DNA of 64,000 bases from Sphingopyxis sp. BSN-002 (GCF_022024275.1 NZ_CP091804.1:682001-746000), one strand, 5' to 3'; shown: positions 32,393 through 41,654, counted from the stretch's first letter. Translations and numbers: made by a program. The notes: generated by a model from the sequence alone, not told the origin.

Positions 32393-34135
32393 ATGTACGG
32401 ATTCGACCTCGTCATCAAGAACGGGACGATCATCGACGGCACGCGCTTTCCGCGCTTCAGGTCCGACATCGGGATCAGGGACGGGAAAATTGCACGGATC
32501 GGGCACATCGCCGATCCCGGCAGCGCGCGCGTGGTCGATGCGGACGGACTGATCGTCGCTCCCGGCCATATCGACACCCACACCCATTATGACGCGCAGA
32601 TTTTCTGGGATCCGACGTGCTCGAACGCCGGCGAGAACGGTATCACCACCGTCGTGACCGGCAATTGCGGCTTCGGCTTCGCTCCCGTCCATGTAAGGGA
32701 TCGCGAGCGCGCGATGCTCATGATGGAAACGACCGAACAGGTTCCCGCGATCCAGATGCAGACCGCCCTCCCCTGGTCGTGGGAAACCTTCCCCGAGCTC
32801 GTCGAGGCGATGCGGCGGACGCCCAAGGCGGTGAACCTCACCATGTTCCTGCCGCTCAACGCGGTGATGTTCTATGTGATGGGCGAGGATGCGAAGCACC
32901 GCCGCCCGACCGCGGCCGAGATCAATACGATCAAGGGGCTGATCCACGAGGCGATGGACGCCGGCGCGTGCGGCCTGTCGCTTAGCTTCATGGGGCACGA
33001 GAACAACCATGTCGACGTCGACGGATCGCCGATGCCGACCGACATCATGTATCCCGACGATGCCGTCGCGATGGCGAGCGCGCTGAAGGACCGGCAGGAA
33101 GGGATCATCCAGGTCATCTCGCAGATCGGCCCGGTCGGCGACCGGAGCATCAGCGAAAAGCTGGCGCGCGAGACCGGCCGCCCGATCCTGCACAACGTGT
33201 TCTCGGTCAGCGAATACACCCCCGACCTCCACCGCCAGAGCATGGCGTGGCTGGACGCGATGAACGAAGAGGACGGCGTCGAGATGTACGCCGCGACGGT
33301 GATCTGCCGCGCGTGGAACGAGACCGAACTCTTCAACTCGCCCGGCTGCTCGCTCGACGCGCTCGACGTCTATCGCGAGCTGACCTTCTGCAAGGATCCG
33401 GCCGACAAGCGCGCCAAGCTGCTCGATCCCGAATTCCGCCGCCGTTTCAACGAGAGCTATGACCCAGTGATGTTCGAGGCGACCGCGGGCGGGCTCGCCG
33501 ACTATACGGTGATCGGAATGGGCGAAGGCTCGAACGACGCCAAGGGCTATCTCGGCAAGACATTGGGCGAGATCGCCGCGGCCGAAGGCAAGACCGAGGT
33601 TGACGCCTTCATCGACACCGCACTCGAAAGCGACCTGCGGATCGAACTCAAGACTCCCGGCATCGCGATCGACCCCGCAAAGGTCGCCGACCTGCTGTCG
33701 AACGGGCGCGTCCTCGCGGGGGCCTCGGACGGCGGCGCGCACACCAAGAATTTCAGCGGAGGCCAGTGGACCACCGACCTGATCCTGTGGCTGGTACGCG
33801 ACAATGACTTCCTCTCGCTCGAGGAAATGCACTACCGTCTTTCCTATCAGCCCGCGCGCGCGATGGGCATCAAGGATCGCGGCGCGCTGCTCGAAGGCAT
33901 GGCGGCCGACATTCTCGTCTATGATCTGGCCGAGCTGTATTTCGACCAGGATCGGTTCGACGTCGTCCATGACCAGCCCGGCGGCGACTGGCGGCGCAAG
34001 GCGCGCGCCGGCGGATATCGCCAGATCTTCGTGAACGGCGAGCAGACGTTCGAGCGCGACCGCCCGGTCGGCGCGACGCCCGGCGTCTATCTGGGCGATG
34101 GCGTGCCCCGCCCGCAGATCGCCCGCGCCGCCTGA
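32393..34135 (+). CDS. N-acyl-D-amino-acid deacylase-like amidohydrolase
   Basis: A 580-residue metal-dependent amidohydrolase of the D-aminoacylase family. The metal-binding HxH lies in HIDTHTHYDAQIFWD, and NGITTVVTGNCGFGFAP follows, as in this family. Later LSFMGHENNHVD, VISQIG, GASDGGAHTKNF (metal Asp region) and the terminal QPGGDWRRKARAGGYRQIFVNG are consistent. It would hydrolyse an amide, lactam or cyclic ester bond. In this catabolic setting a ring-opening hydrolase is an alternative to true deacylation. The start has a GGGAG site. It is followed 8 bases later by an SDR gene. Confidence 0.9.
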   Translation: MYGFDLVIKNGTIIDGTRFPRFRSDIGIRDGKIARIGHIADPGSARVVDADGLIVAPGHIDTHTHYDAQIFWDPTCSNAGENGITTVVTGNCGFGFAPVHVRDRERAMLMMETTEQVPAIQMQTALPWSWETFPELVEAMRRTPKAVNLTMFLPLNAVMFYVMGEDAKHRRPTAAEINTIKGLIHEAMDAGACGLSLSFMGHENNHVDVDGSPMPTDIMYPDDAVAMASALKDRQEGIIQVISQIGPVGDRSISEKLARETGRPILHNVFSVSEYTPDLHRQSMAWLDAMNEEDGVEMYAATVICRAWNETELFNSPGCSLDALDVYRELTFCKDPADKRAKLLDPEFRRRFNESYDPVMFEATAGGLADYTVIGMGEGSNDAKGYLGKTLGEIAAAEGKTEVDAFIDTALESDLRIELKTPGIAIDPAKVADLLSNGRVLAGASDGGAHTKNFSGGQWTTDLILWLVRDNDFLSLEEMHYRLSYQPARAMGIKDRGALLEGMAADILVYDLAELYFDQDRFDVVHDQPGGDWRRKARAGGYRQIFVNGEQTFERDRPVGATPGVYLGDGVPRPQIARAA

Positions 34136-34143
34136 TCGCACCC

Positions 34144-34929
34144 ATGCTCCAGGACCGGGTCATTCTCGTCGTCGGCGGGTCGACGGGCATCGGACGCGCC
34201 ACCGCCATCGCCTGCGGGCAGGCCGGTGCGACCGTCGTCGTCGGCGCCCGCGACCGCGCGAAAGCGGAAGAGGTCGCCGGCGAAGCTGCACGCGCCGGGG
34301 CGCCCCGGACGCTGGGGCTGCCGGTCGACGTGCGCACGTCGGAAGCGGTCGATGCATTCGTCTCGACGGCCGCCGACACCTTCGGTCGTCTCGACGGCGC
34401 GGTGAACAACGCAGGTATCGAGGGCCGCATGGCACCGATGCATGATCTCACCGACGTCGACTATGCGGACATCATGGATGTGAACGCGCGCGGCATCTTC
34501 TTTGCGATGCGTGCCGAGATCGCCGCGATGGGCGCCACGGGGGGCGCGATCGTCAATGTCGGGTCGGTCGGCTCGTTCACCGGGCTCGTCGGCCAGTCGG
34601 TCTATGCCGCGTCCAAACATGCCGTCTGGGCGCTTACCCGTTCAGCGGCGGTCGAAAACGCCGGGCGCGGGATCCGCATCAACATGATCGCCCCCGCCGG
34701 CACCGAGACCCCGATGCTTCACCGCGTGCTGCAGGGCAATGAGGAGGCGATGCGCGGCGCGGCAAGAATGCATCCGATCGGCCGGTTCGGCACGCCCGAA
34801 GAGAGCGCCGCAGCGATCGTCTGGCTGCTCTCCGACGCCGCTTCCTTCGTCTGCGGCCAGTCGATCGGAGTCGACGGCGGCTATTCGGCGACGCTCGGCT
34901 TCAACCCGCAGGCTGCGCTCGCCGACTAA
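34144..34929 (+). CDS. SDR family oxidoreductase
   Basis: A 261-residue classical SDR. The nucleotide motif is VVGGSTGIGRATA, NNAGIEG follows, the serine/tyrosine/lysine triad is in NVGSVGSFTGLVGQSVYAASKHAV (pieces VGSVGS and YAASKHAV), and the end FVCGQSIGVDGGYSA is typical. All catalytic residues are intact, unlike the SDR at 22351. Its position after the amidohydrolase suggests oxidation of the alcohol released by that enzyme. The last 4 bases overlap the convergent TetR gene. Confidence 0.93.
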   Translation: MLQDRVILVVGGSTGIGRATAIACGQAGATVVVGARDRAKAEEVAGEAARAGAPRTLGLPVDVRTSEAVDAFVSTAADTFGRLDGAVNNAGIEGRMAPMHDLTDVDYADIMDVNARGIFFAMRAEIAAMGATGGAIVNVGSVGSFTGLVGQSVYAASKHAVWALTRSAAVENAGRGIRINMIAPAGTETPMLHRVLQGNEEAMRGAARMHPIGRFGTPEESAAAIVWLLSDAASFVCGQSIGVDGGYSATLGFNPQAALAD

Positions 34930-35546
34930 CGCGCGAGCAGCCCGCCGACGATCAGTTCGCTTACCGTCGTGGCATAGCGTTCGACGAGGTCGTGATCGAG
35001 CGAACCGTCGCCAAGGATCGTGTGCCGCGACTGCACCGACGAGAAAAGATGCGCGCAGGCGCCGTCGATCGCAAAGCTGACCAGGTTGGCGTCGACCGCG
35101 CGAAACTCGCCGCACGCGATGCCGTCGGCTATGATCGCTCGCCGTGCCTCGATCACCGGCCGGACAAAGGTCGCGCCGACCTTTGCCGAGGCTTCGGGCG
35201 ACGCTTCGCGCAGCAGCTTCTGGAGCAGGCGATTGAGATAAGGCCGCTCGAAATAAGCCTCGATCAATCCCTTGATATGGATTTCCATCTTCGCCGTCGG
35301 AGCAATATCCGCGGCTAGCAGGCGTTCAAGATGCCCCGAGGCGCGCCGTGCATCGCCCTCGATGATCGCGATCATCAGCCCTTCGCGGTTGCCGAAATAA
35401 TAGCTGACGAGCGCAACGTTGGTGCCGGCCCGCTCCGAAATGTCGGCGATCGACACCTCGAGCAGCCCGCGCTCAATCATCAGGCTGCGCGCCGCCTCGA
35501 CGATGCGCTGCGCCGTCGCCGGCTGGTCGGTCAGATCCTCGGCCAT
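34926..35546 (-). CDS. TetR-family transcriptional regulator (TetR-2)
   Basis: A 206-residue TetR-type regulator. Its helix-turn-helix is in RIVEAARSLMIERGLLEVSIADISERAG, followed by the recognition region NVALVSYYFGNREGL. The C-terminal part resembles the TetR_C domains that bind acyl-CoA or fatty-acid-like ligands. It starts 10 bases after the CoA-transferase stop and is probably the last gene of the thiolase-fusion / CoA-transferase / TetR-2 operon. The promoter of that operon carries the tandem family 2 palindromes, so autoregulation is likely. Confidence 0.92.
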   Translation of the reverse strand: MAEDLTDQPATAQRIVEAARSLMIERGLLEVSIADISERAGTNVALVSYYFGNREGLMIAIIEGDARRASGHLERLLAADIAPTAKMEIHIKGLIEAYFERPYLNRLLQKLLREASPEASAKVGATFVRPVIEARRAIIADGIACGEFRAVDANLVSFAIDGACAHLFSSVQSRHTILGDGSLDHDLVERYATTVSELIVGGLLAR

Positions 35547-35556
35547 GCTGCCCCCG

Positions 35557-36732
35557 TCATTGCCCCTTCAGCCTCGCGCGGATCCGGTCGGACTGTTCGC
35601 CCAGCCGCGGCGCATGACGCTTGGCTGATTCGAGCGGCTTTGCAAAGCGCACCGGATGCTCCATCGCGAAATAGCCCCCTTCGCTCGGATGCTCCTGCCG
35701 CGAGAAAAAGCCTGTCGCTGCCAGATGCGGGTCGTCCATGATATCGGCGATATCGCGCACCGGCTGCGCAGGTATCTGCGCCGCATGGCATTTCGCGATC
35801 AGTTCGTCCGTGGTAAAAGCCGGGGTCAGCCGGGCCATTTCGCGGTAGAGCAGCGCCAGATTGACCGTCCGCGCCTTGCGGGTCGCGAACCGCTCGTCAT
35901 TCAGAAACCCCGGATTGCCGAGCACCTCGAACATCTTCGGCCAGGCTTCATCGGTATAGGGCACGATACTGACGAAGCCGTCGCGCGTCGGGAAAGGCTG
36001 CCGGTCGGGATCGATCTGGCGGAAATAGCCGACGGGCGCGTTCGGGGGATCGAAGCTCTGTCCGGCGAGATGTTCGAGGAGCATGAAATGGCTGAACGCC
36101 TCGAACATCGCGATCTCTATCTTCTGCCCCTCTCCCGTCCTGAGCTTGTGGATCACGGCGGCGAGCACCGCATAGGCGGCGTGAAGGCCCGCGACCTTGT
36201 CGGCGATCAGCGACGGCAGGTAGCGCGCACGCGGATTGCCGTCGACGCGCGGCAACAAGGTTGCCGTCCCCGTCGCCGCCTGGATCACATCGTCATAGGC
36301 CTGCAGGTCGGCATAGGGGCCGTGCTGCCCGAAGCCCACGCAATGCGCATAGATGATATCGGGATTGATCGCCCGCACCGCGGCATAGTCGAGCCCCAGC
36401 CGCTCGACCGCCTTGCCGCGCACGTTGAGCACGAACACGTCGGCGTCTTCGAGCAGCGCCTTCATGCACGCGAGGTCATCGGGGGTCTTGAGATCGAGCG
36501 CGACCGACTGCTTGCCGCGGTTGATCGCCATGAAGCCGGGACTCATCCCAGGCGTCGCCGCGGCCTTGCCCGACCAGCGGAATGCATCGCCCGCGCCCGG
36601 TGCCTCGACCTTGATCACCTCGGCGCCGAGTTCGGCGAGGATATGCGTGCAATAGGGGCCGAAGACGACGCTCGTCAGATCGACCACCCGGATCCCGTCC
36701 AGCATCGGCCTGCCGTCCATCGCAATCGTCAC
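35557..36732 (-). CDS. CaiB/BaiF family III CoA-transferase
   Basis: A 391-residue family III CoA-transferase, which moves CoA between carboxylates. The N-terminus VVDLTSVVFGPYCTHILAELGAEVIKVE, seen as the pieces GPYCTHILAELGAEVIKVE, is the family signature, and the catalytic aspartate is in QAYDDVIQAATG. The start is uncertain. A GTG at 36732 overlaps the upstream stop (GTGA) and has GGAG six bases before it; ATG at 36744 and ATG at 36720 are alternatives with weaker sites. It likely activates an intermediate acid using CoA from a product thioester. Confidence 0.9.
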   Translation of the reverse strand: MTIAMDGRPMLDGIRVVDLTSVVFGPYCTHILAELGAEVIKVEAPGAGDAFRWSGKAAATPGMSPGFMAINRGKQSVALDLKTPDDLACMKALLEDADVFVLNVRGKAVERLGLDYAAVRAINPDIIYAHCVGFGQHGPYADLQAYDDVIQAATGTATLLPRVDGNPRARYLPSLIADKVAGLHAAYAVLAAVIHKLRTGEGQKIEIAMFEAFSHFMLLEHLAGQSFDPPNAPVGYFRQIDPDRQPFPTRDGFVSIVPYTDEAWPKMFEVLGNPGFLNDERFATRKARTVNLALLYREMARLTPAFTTDELIAKCHAAQIPAQPVRDIADIMDDPHLAATGFFSRQEHPSEGGYFAMEHPVRFAKPLESAKRHAPRLGEQSDRIRARLKGQ

Positions 36733-39071
36733 GATCCGCTCCATTCGGGTTTGCGCTTTTCGGCAAAGGCGCTGACGCCCTCGCGGAAATCGCGCGTGCG
36801 CATCAGCCGTCCGAAGATGCGTCCGTTGGCCGCCATCGCCTCCTCGAGCGATTCCAGATCTTCGAGTTTGTTGAGCGCCTCTTTCGAGGCGCGGATCGCC
36901 GACGGCGAATTTTCGAGCAGCCGTTCGGCGAGCGCCCGCGCGGCGCCCAGCGCATCGCCATCGACGACATCGTTGATGACGCCAAGTTCCCGCGCCTCGG
37001 TAGCGTCGAAATGCCGTCCCGTCAGAATGAGTTCCATCGCCGCCTTGCGCCCGATCTGACGCGTCAGCCGCTGGACGCCGCCCGCCGCCGCATAAAGGCC
37101 GACCTTTACTTCCGGCAGCGCGAAGCGTGCGCTCGCCGCGGCAACGGCAAGGTCGCAGGCAAGGACGATTTCAAGGCCTCCGCCCATAGCCACCCCGTTC
37201 ACCGCGGCGATGACCGGCTTGGTCCGGTCGAAGCGCGAGCAGAGTCCTGCAAAGCCGGATGGCGGGATCGACATGTCCCCGCCCTTCGCCGTGACTTTCA
37301 GGTCGTTGCCGCTGCAAAAGGCCCGGTCGCCCGCCCCCGTGACGATCGCGACCCACAGGTCGGGGTCGCGCTCGAAATCATCCCAGATCTCGTGCAGCTC
37401 GAAATGCACCCCGCTGAAAAGCGCGTTCATGGCCTCGGGCCGGTTTAGCGTGACCTCGAGGACATGCCCGTGACGCTCGACCAGCACATGCCCGAACCGC
37501 CGCGCCGCCAGCCCAGCTGCGGGTGCGGGCTCGCAGAGCCGGCTTGCAGGTTCGACGAAATTTACACCCTGCTCGTGAACGATGCGAACCGACCGGCCGA
37601 TCGCATCCTGTTCGGCAAGGCACGCCAGCGTCGCGCGGTGCCCCGTACGGACCCGGGCCAGTACGCGCCCCTTTTCGTTTGACGCGATGACATAGCCGCG
37701 TGAAGGCTGCCCCTTCTTCCAGGTCACCGTATAACTGTCGATAAGCGCGTCGGTGGTCTCGGCGAGCAAGGCCGGCGCAGGCGCGTCGTCGATGTCGCGC
37801 TGCCCGGCGTCGTCGCGGCGCGGCCGCCAGTTTTCGACGGGCTCGGTCGAATAGACGCCGGCCGCTTCCTTCGAGAGGAAACCGCCATTGGCGAGGATGA
37901 GACCGAATTCGCCGGGCGAAGCGCGGAGCCGATCGGCCATCGTTGCGATGGCGTGCATCGAATAATTGTTCCCCGCCCCTCCGAAGAAGGGCAACCCGCC
38001 GGTGACGGTGCAGCGGGTATGCCGCCAGTCCACCCCCAGTGCCTCTGCTGCGAGCAGCACCGCACAGGGAAAGCAACTGTAGAGATCGAACCGGTCGATG
38101 CCGGGCACCGTCTTCCCCGCCATATCGAGCGCGCCCTGTAGCGCCGCCTCGATCGCGCGCGACCGCGACAGATCGGGCCGCTCCATGACCGGCCGATCCT
38201 TTACGGCGGCATAGCCATGCAGATAGACCCATTTGGCGGGATCGATTCCGGCACGCCGCGCTGCACCGACGGAGGTCAGGATGACCGCCGCCCCCTGATT
38301 CACCGCGTCCTGCGCGACATGCCATTTGAGATAGGGCTCGGCGACCGGATAATTGGCGTCGCCCGGCGTCGCGAGGAAATCGCGCGAGCGGCTCTGCGGG
38401 AATTGCGAATAAGGGTTCTCCGCTGCAACCTGCGAGAAGCCCTCCCACAGCTCGGACATCAGCGCGACATAGGCGGACCGGTCAAGCCCCAACCGTGCGC
38501 GCAGCGCCTGCTCGAACGCCGGATAGGTCTGCGTGGGCATGGCCAAGCCGTTCACGCGCTCATAGTCTGTCAGGAGCGACGGCCCCAGCCCGCGGTCCTC
38601 CCATGGGCCCTCGACACTGTACGACCAGTCAAGCGTCAGCCGCGCCTTCAACGCCTGCTTCATCGCCGCCGTCGCCTCGGCCCCTGCCAGCAGAACCGCT
38701 TCGGCATCGCCCGCAAAGATCGCCTCCGCCGCCTCGTTCACCAGCGCCTGTGGCTGATCGCCCCCCACGACCGAATAGATGCAGCGCGCGCCCTCGATCC
38801 CCAGTTCCGCCGCCAGCGTGGCGGGCGGGTTGGTGCAGCGCCCGAACGGATGGCGCACGCCCTCGATCGAGTCGTGATTGGCACGCAAGACGACAACGCC
38901 GTCGATCATCCGGCGCAGCGCCTCGGCAGCGCCGCTATCGGCGAGCGCCCGTTTGGCCGCTGCGAGTTGAAGCCCGAGCGGGCCCGGTGCGTCGTCGATA
39001 CCCTGACCGTCCCAATGGCGAACGATCTGGCCGACGCCGACCAATATGGGGGTTTGCGGATCGATGGCCAT
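36729..39071 (-). CDS. Thiolase-like (TLP1-type) / enoyl-CoA hydratase fusion
   Basis: A 780-residue fusion. Residues 1 to about 420 are a thiolase-like domain starting PQTPILVGVGQIV. The nucleophile region reads YSVVGGDQPQALVNEAA with no cysteine, and the late loop FFGGAGNNYSMHA lacks the GHP histidine. Residues about 430-500 (SYTVTWKKGQPSRGYVIA, then RVRTGHRATL) resemble the extra C-terminal domain of thiolase-like protein type 1. Residues about 515-780 are an enoyl-CoA hydratase/isomerase with FCSGNDLK and GGGLEIVLACDLAVAA. The fusion should bind acyl-CoA in the first half and hydrate or isomerise in the second. It begins the operon, with AAGGAGAGG before the ATG. Confidence 0.88.
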   Translation of the reverse strand: MAIDPQTPILVGVGQIVRHWDGQGIDDAPGPLGLQLAAAKRALADSGAAEALRRMIDGVVVLRANHDSIEGVRHPFGRCTNPPATLAAELGIEGARCIYSVVGGDQPQALVNEAAEAIFAGDAEAVLLAGAEATAAMKQALKARLTLDWSYSVEGPWEDRGLGPSLLTDYERVNGLAMPTQTYPAFEQALRARLGLDRSAYVALMSELWEGFSQVAAENPYSQFPQSRSRDFLATPGDANYPVAEPYLKWHVAQDAVNQGAAVILTSVGAARRAGIDPAKWVYLHGYAAVKDRPVMERPDLSRSRAIEAALQGALDMAGKTVPGIDRFDLYSCFPCAVLLAAEALGVDWRHTRCTVTGGLPFFGGAGNNYSMHAIATMADRLRASPGEFGLILANGGFLSKEAAGVYSTEPVENWRPRRDDAGQRDIDDAPAPALLAETTDALIDSYTVTWKKGQPSRGYVIASNEKGRVLARVRTGHRATLACLAEQDAIGRSVRIVHEQGVNFVEPASRLCEPAPAAGLAARRFGHVLVERHGHVLEVTLNRPEAMNALFSGVHFELHEIWDDFERDPDLWVAIVTGAGDRAFCSGNDLKVTAKGGDMSIPPSGFAGLCSRFDRTKPVIAAVNGVAMGGGLEIVLACDLAVAAASARFALPEVKVGLYAAAGGVQRLTRQIGRKAAMELILTGRHFDATEARELGVINDVVDGDALGAARALAERLLENSPSAIRASKEALNKLEDLESLEEAMAANGRIFGRLMRTRDFREGVSAFAEKRKPEWSGS

Positions 39072-39094
39072 CGCGGCGCCTCTCCTTGACGCAG

Positions 39095-39136
39095 TTTAAA
39101 TGTTCATTTAATCGAGCGTTTAAATGCTCATTTAAT
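39095..39136. promoter_or_regulatory. Tandem 18-bp palindromic operators, family 2
   Basis: Two copies of TTTAAATG-YT-CATTTAAT sit at 39095-39112 (centre TT) and 39119-39136 (centre CT), separated by CGAGCG, giving a 24-base repeat period. A third copy is at 29495. They fill the 96-base divergent gap between the thiolase/hydratase fusion operon and the aldehyde dehydrogenase gene. TetR-2, encoded at the end of the leftward operon, is the best candidate ligand. Confidence 0.75.
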
Positions 39137-39167
39137 CCGAGTCAATCGGATCGCAGGAGAGGCCATC

Positions 39168-40586
39168 ATGAATTTCGAGACCGGATATTCGATGCTCATC
39201 GACGGCGCGCTGGTGACCGGCGACGCACAGATAGAGGTGATCAATCCCGCGAACGGGCAGATATTCGCGGCTGCCCCCGATTGCTCGCCGGAACAACTCG
39301 ATATTGCGGTGGCGGCCGCGCGGCGGGCGTTCAGGGCATGGCGTGCGGTGCCGATCGGCGAGCGGCAGGCCTGTCTGCTGAAAGCCGCGGACATTCTCGA
39401 CGCCAATGCCGAACAGCTTGCGCGGCTTTTCACGCGCGAACAGGGCCGTCCGACCGATGGTGCCCTGTCGGAAATCGGTATCGCGGTGGCGTGGCTCCGC
39501 GCCTATGCGGCGATGACACCGCCCGCGCATGTCATCGATAACGGCGATGGCCAGCGGGTCGAGACGAATTATGTGCCGCTCGGCGCCGTCTGTGCGATTT
39601 CGCCGTGGAATTTCCCGGTCAATCTCTCGATCTGGAAGATCGCCCCCGCTCTCGCCGCCGGCAATACCATCGTGCTCAAGCCTTCGCCCTTCACCCCGCT
39701 CTGCATGCTCAAGATCGGCGAATTGCTGAAAGACGCGTTCCCCGCGGGCGTTCTCAATATCATTTCGGGCGGCGACGCGCTCGGCCCGCTGATGACCGCG
39801 CATCCGGGCTTTGCGAAGATCTCTTTCACCGGATCGACCGCGACCGGCAAGCGCGTGATGGAAAGCGCGGCGAAGGATCTGAAGCGCCTGACGCTCGAGC
39901 TTGGCGGCAACGATGCGGCGATCGTCATGTCCGACGTCGATCTCGACGACGTGGCGCAGAAAATATTCTTCGGCGCCTTTTTCAACAGCGCCCAGATCTG
40001 CGTCGCAACCAAGCGCCTCTACGTCCATGACAGCATTTATGACGGACTGCGCGACCGGCTCGCGGCGATCGCGCAGTCCGTGAAACTCGGTGACGGAAGC
40101 GAACAGGGTACCGTTCTCGGCCCCCTGCAGAACCGGCGCCAGTTCGAGCGGGTATCGGCGCTGATCGAAGACGCAAGGGACGCCGGGCTGACGCTTGTGG
40201 AGGGGCCGGCCGGCCCCGACACGGGGGGCTATTTCATCCCCGTCACGATCATCGACAACCCGCCCGAGGATTCGGCCGTCGTGCAGGAGGAGGCCTTCGG
40301 CCCCGTTCTGCCGATGATGCGCTTTCACGATCTCGACGAAGTCATCGATCGCGCCAACGCCAGCGAATATGGTCTCGCCGGTGCGGTGTGGTCGAAGAAT
40401 GTCGATCAGGCCGTCGCCGTCGCCCGCCGACTTGAAACCGGGACGGTCTGGATCAACCAGAATCTGATGCTCCGGCCCGATACGCCGTTCGCGGGACACA
40501 AGCAAAGCGGGTTCGGCGTGGAGAACGGCATGGACGGCATGCTCGAATATATGGCGCCGCAAAGCATCTACATCGCGGCCGGATAG
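39168..40586 (+). CDS. NAD(P)-dependent aldehyde dehydrogenase
   Basis: A 472-residue aldehyde dehydrogenase superfamily member. The cofactor region is AISPWNFPVNLSIW and ISFTGSTATGKRVM, the general base glutamate is in LTLELGGNDAAIV, and the nucleophile is in FFNSAQICVATKRLY. The pieces QEEAFGPVLPMMRF and LMLRPDTPFAGHKQSGFG mark the C-terminal third. It oxidises an aldehyde to an acid, probably one produced by the P450 or retro-aldol steps. The ATG follows AGGAGAGG. It is divergent from the thiolase fusion across the tandem operators. Confidence 0.95.
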   Translation: MNFETGYSMLIDGALVTGDAQIEVINPANGQIFAAAPDCSPEQLDIAVAAARRAFRAWRAVPIGERQACLLKAADILDANAEQLARLFTREQGRPTDGALSEIGIAVAWLRAYAAMTPPAHVIDNGDGQRVETNYVPLGAVCAISPWNFPVNLSIWKIAPALAAGNTIVLKPSPFTPLCMLKIGELLKDAFPAGVLNIISGGDALGPLMTAHPGFAKISFTGSTATGKRVMESAAKDLKRLTLELGGNDAAIVMSDVDLDDVAQKIFFGAFFNSAQICVATKRLYVHDSIYDGLRDRLAAIAQSVKLGDGSEQGTVLGPLQNRRQFERVSALIEDARDAGLTLVEGPAGPDTGGYFIPVTIIDNPPEDSAVVQEEAFGPVLPMMRFHDLDEVIDRANASEYGLAGAVWSKNVDQAVAVARRLETGTVWINQNLMLRPDTPFAGHKQSGFGVENGMDGMLEYMAPQSIYIAAG

Positions 40587-40644
40587 GCGCCCGTTACCAC
40601 GGCCGGCCCGCCACCCCGCGTGAATGATTCGATATTTCCATCTT

Positions 40645-40662
40645 GTTTCGGGCTGCCGAAAC
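40645..40662. repeat. Perfect 7-bp hairpin with GCTG loop
   Basis: GTTTCGG at 40645-40651 pairs exactly with CCGAAAC at 40656-40662 around GCTG. It lies 17 bases before the ATG of the membrane-anchored HTH gene and 59 bases after the aldehyde dehydrogenase stop. No T-run follows on either strand, so it is more likely an operator or leader hairpin than a terminator. Confidence 0.4.
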
Positions 40663-40678
40663 ATGGTTATTCGCGCGC

Positions 40679-41224
40679 ATGGGCGCGACGGATAAAAATG
40701 GCGGGGACTTCGCATCGCTGACCGACAAGCAGGCGGCGGTGCTGGACCTGCTTGCGAACGGCCGCACCTCGAAGGAGATCGCCTCGGCGCTCGACCTCTC
40801 CGAATCTGCCGTCAATCGCCGGATCGAGCTGCTGCGCACGCGGTTTTCGGGGATCACCCGGCTCGAACTGGCGCGCCGGTATCGCGACTGGGCGATGGCG
40901 AAACTGCCGTCGGAAACCGCGCCGGCCGCACGTGTAGAAACTTACAGGCAAAGTCTTCGTCTCGCCCCGGCGCCCGAACCCGGTCAGAACCCGGTCGAGG
41001 ACAGCCATGACGATCCGCTGCGCTTCGGGGACTCGCTCGAGATATCGATTGATCCCCCCTGGACTGCGGTGAAGCTCCCAAAGGTTGTTCCCGGGGTGCT
41101 CGACGGCGAAAATGCCGCACTGACCCGTGGCGCCGCGATCGCGATCATCTTGTTCGGGATCGTTGCAAGCCTCGTCCTCGGCCTGGCCGCGGCGGGTGCT
41201 CTCACGGCGGTGGTCGGCAAATAG
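40679..41224 (+). CDS. LuxR/GerE-type HTH protein with C-terminal membrane helix
   Basis: A 181-residue protein (ATG 40679; an in-frame TTG at 40643 would add 12). Residues about 10-65 form a LuxR/sigma-70-region-4-like helix-turn-helix (FASLTDKQAAVLDLLANGRTSKEIA, then SESAVNRRIELLRTRF). A charged, proline-rich middle follows. The C-terminus is one strong hydrophobic helix (AAIAIILFGIVASLVLGLAAAGALTAVV, in pieces IILFGIVASLVLG). The layout puts a DNA-binding head in the cytoplasm and an anchor in the inner membrane. No receiver or ligand domain is seen. It heads a module with RadC-like and MarR-like genes. Confidence 0.85.
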   Translation: MGATDKNGGDFASLTDKQAAVLDLLANGRTSKEIASALDLSESAVNRRIELLRTRFSGITRLELARRYRDWAMAKLPSETAPAARVETYRQSLRLAPAPEPGQNPVEDSHDDPLRFGDSLEISIDPPWTAVKLPKVVPGVLDGENAALTRGAAIAIILFGIVASLVLGLAAAGALTAVVGK

Positions 41225-41280
41225 CGGCCCCGATCGTTGACGGACCTTCGCGTGCGAGCCCGGGGTCCGGGGGAACTGCC

Positions 41281-41616
41281 ATGACCACACCCATTCCAGC
41301 GTATATGACGCGAATTCGCACCCAGATCCGCAGGGCAGAATCGAAGGCTGACGAGAGCCTGCTCGCGAAACTGGAAGTCCTGAGTTCGATACTCCGGACG
41401 CGGCAGAGCGAGGAAGCCCCTGCCCCGCATATCGGGCAGGACGCCATCGTCCGGCTGGGCCGCGCGATCCAGTCCGACATCGCCTCGGCCAACGACGTTT
41501 TTCGGTCGCACGACGCCCTTGTCCGCGCGAAAGTCCGGATCACCGGATCGTCGGGGCACGAAGATACGGATCCCTTCGGCGAGACGGGAAATCTCGGGCA
41601 GGAAAACGCCGCCTAG
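41281..41616 (+). CDS. Hypothetical small helical protein
   Basis: A 111-residue protein that I do not recognise. It is predicted mostly helical and charged: IRTQIRRAESKADESLLAKLEVLSSIL looks like an amphipathic helix (in pieces RRAESKADESLL). A second helix is RLGRAIQSDIASANDVFRSHD, seen as AIQSDIASAND, and the tail is acidic. It has no membrane segment, signal peptide or cysteine. Base composition and codon use resemble the neighbours. It lies 56 bases after the membrane-anchored HTH gene and 38 before a 4-TM protein gene, on the same strand. The evidence for expression is only its intact frame and context. Confidence 0.6.
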   Translation: MTTPIPAYMTRIRTQIRRAESKADESLLAKLEVLSSILRTRQSEEAPAPHIGQDAIVRLGRAIQSDIASANDVFRSHDALVRAKVRITGSSGHEDTDPFGETGNLGQENAA

Positions 41617-41654
41617 CAATTGACGACACCGCCGCGCGCAGCCACCGTGGTCAC

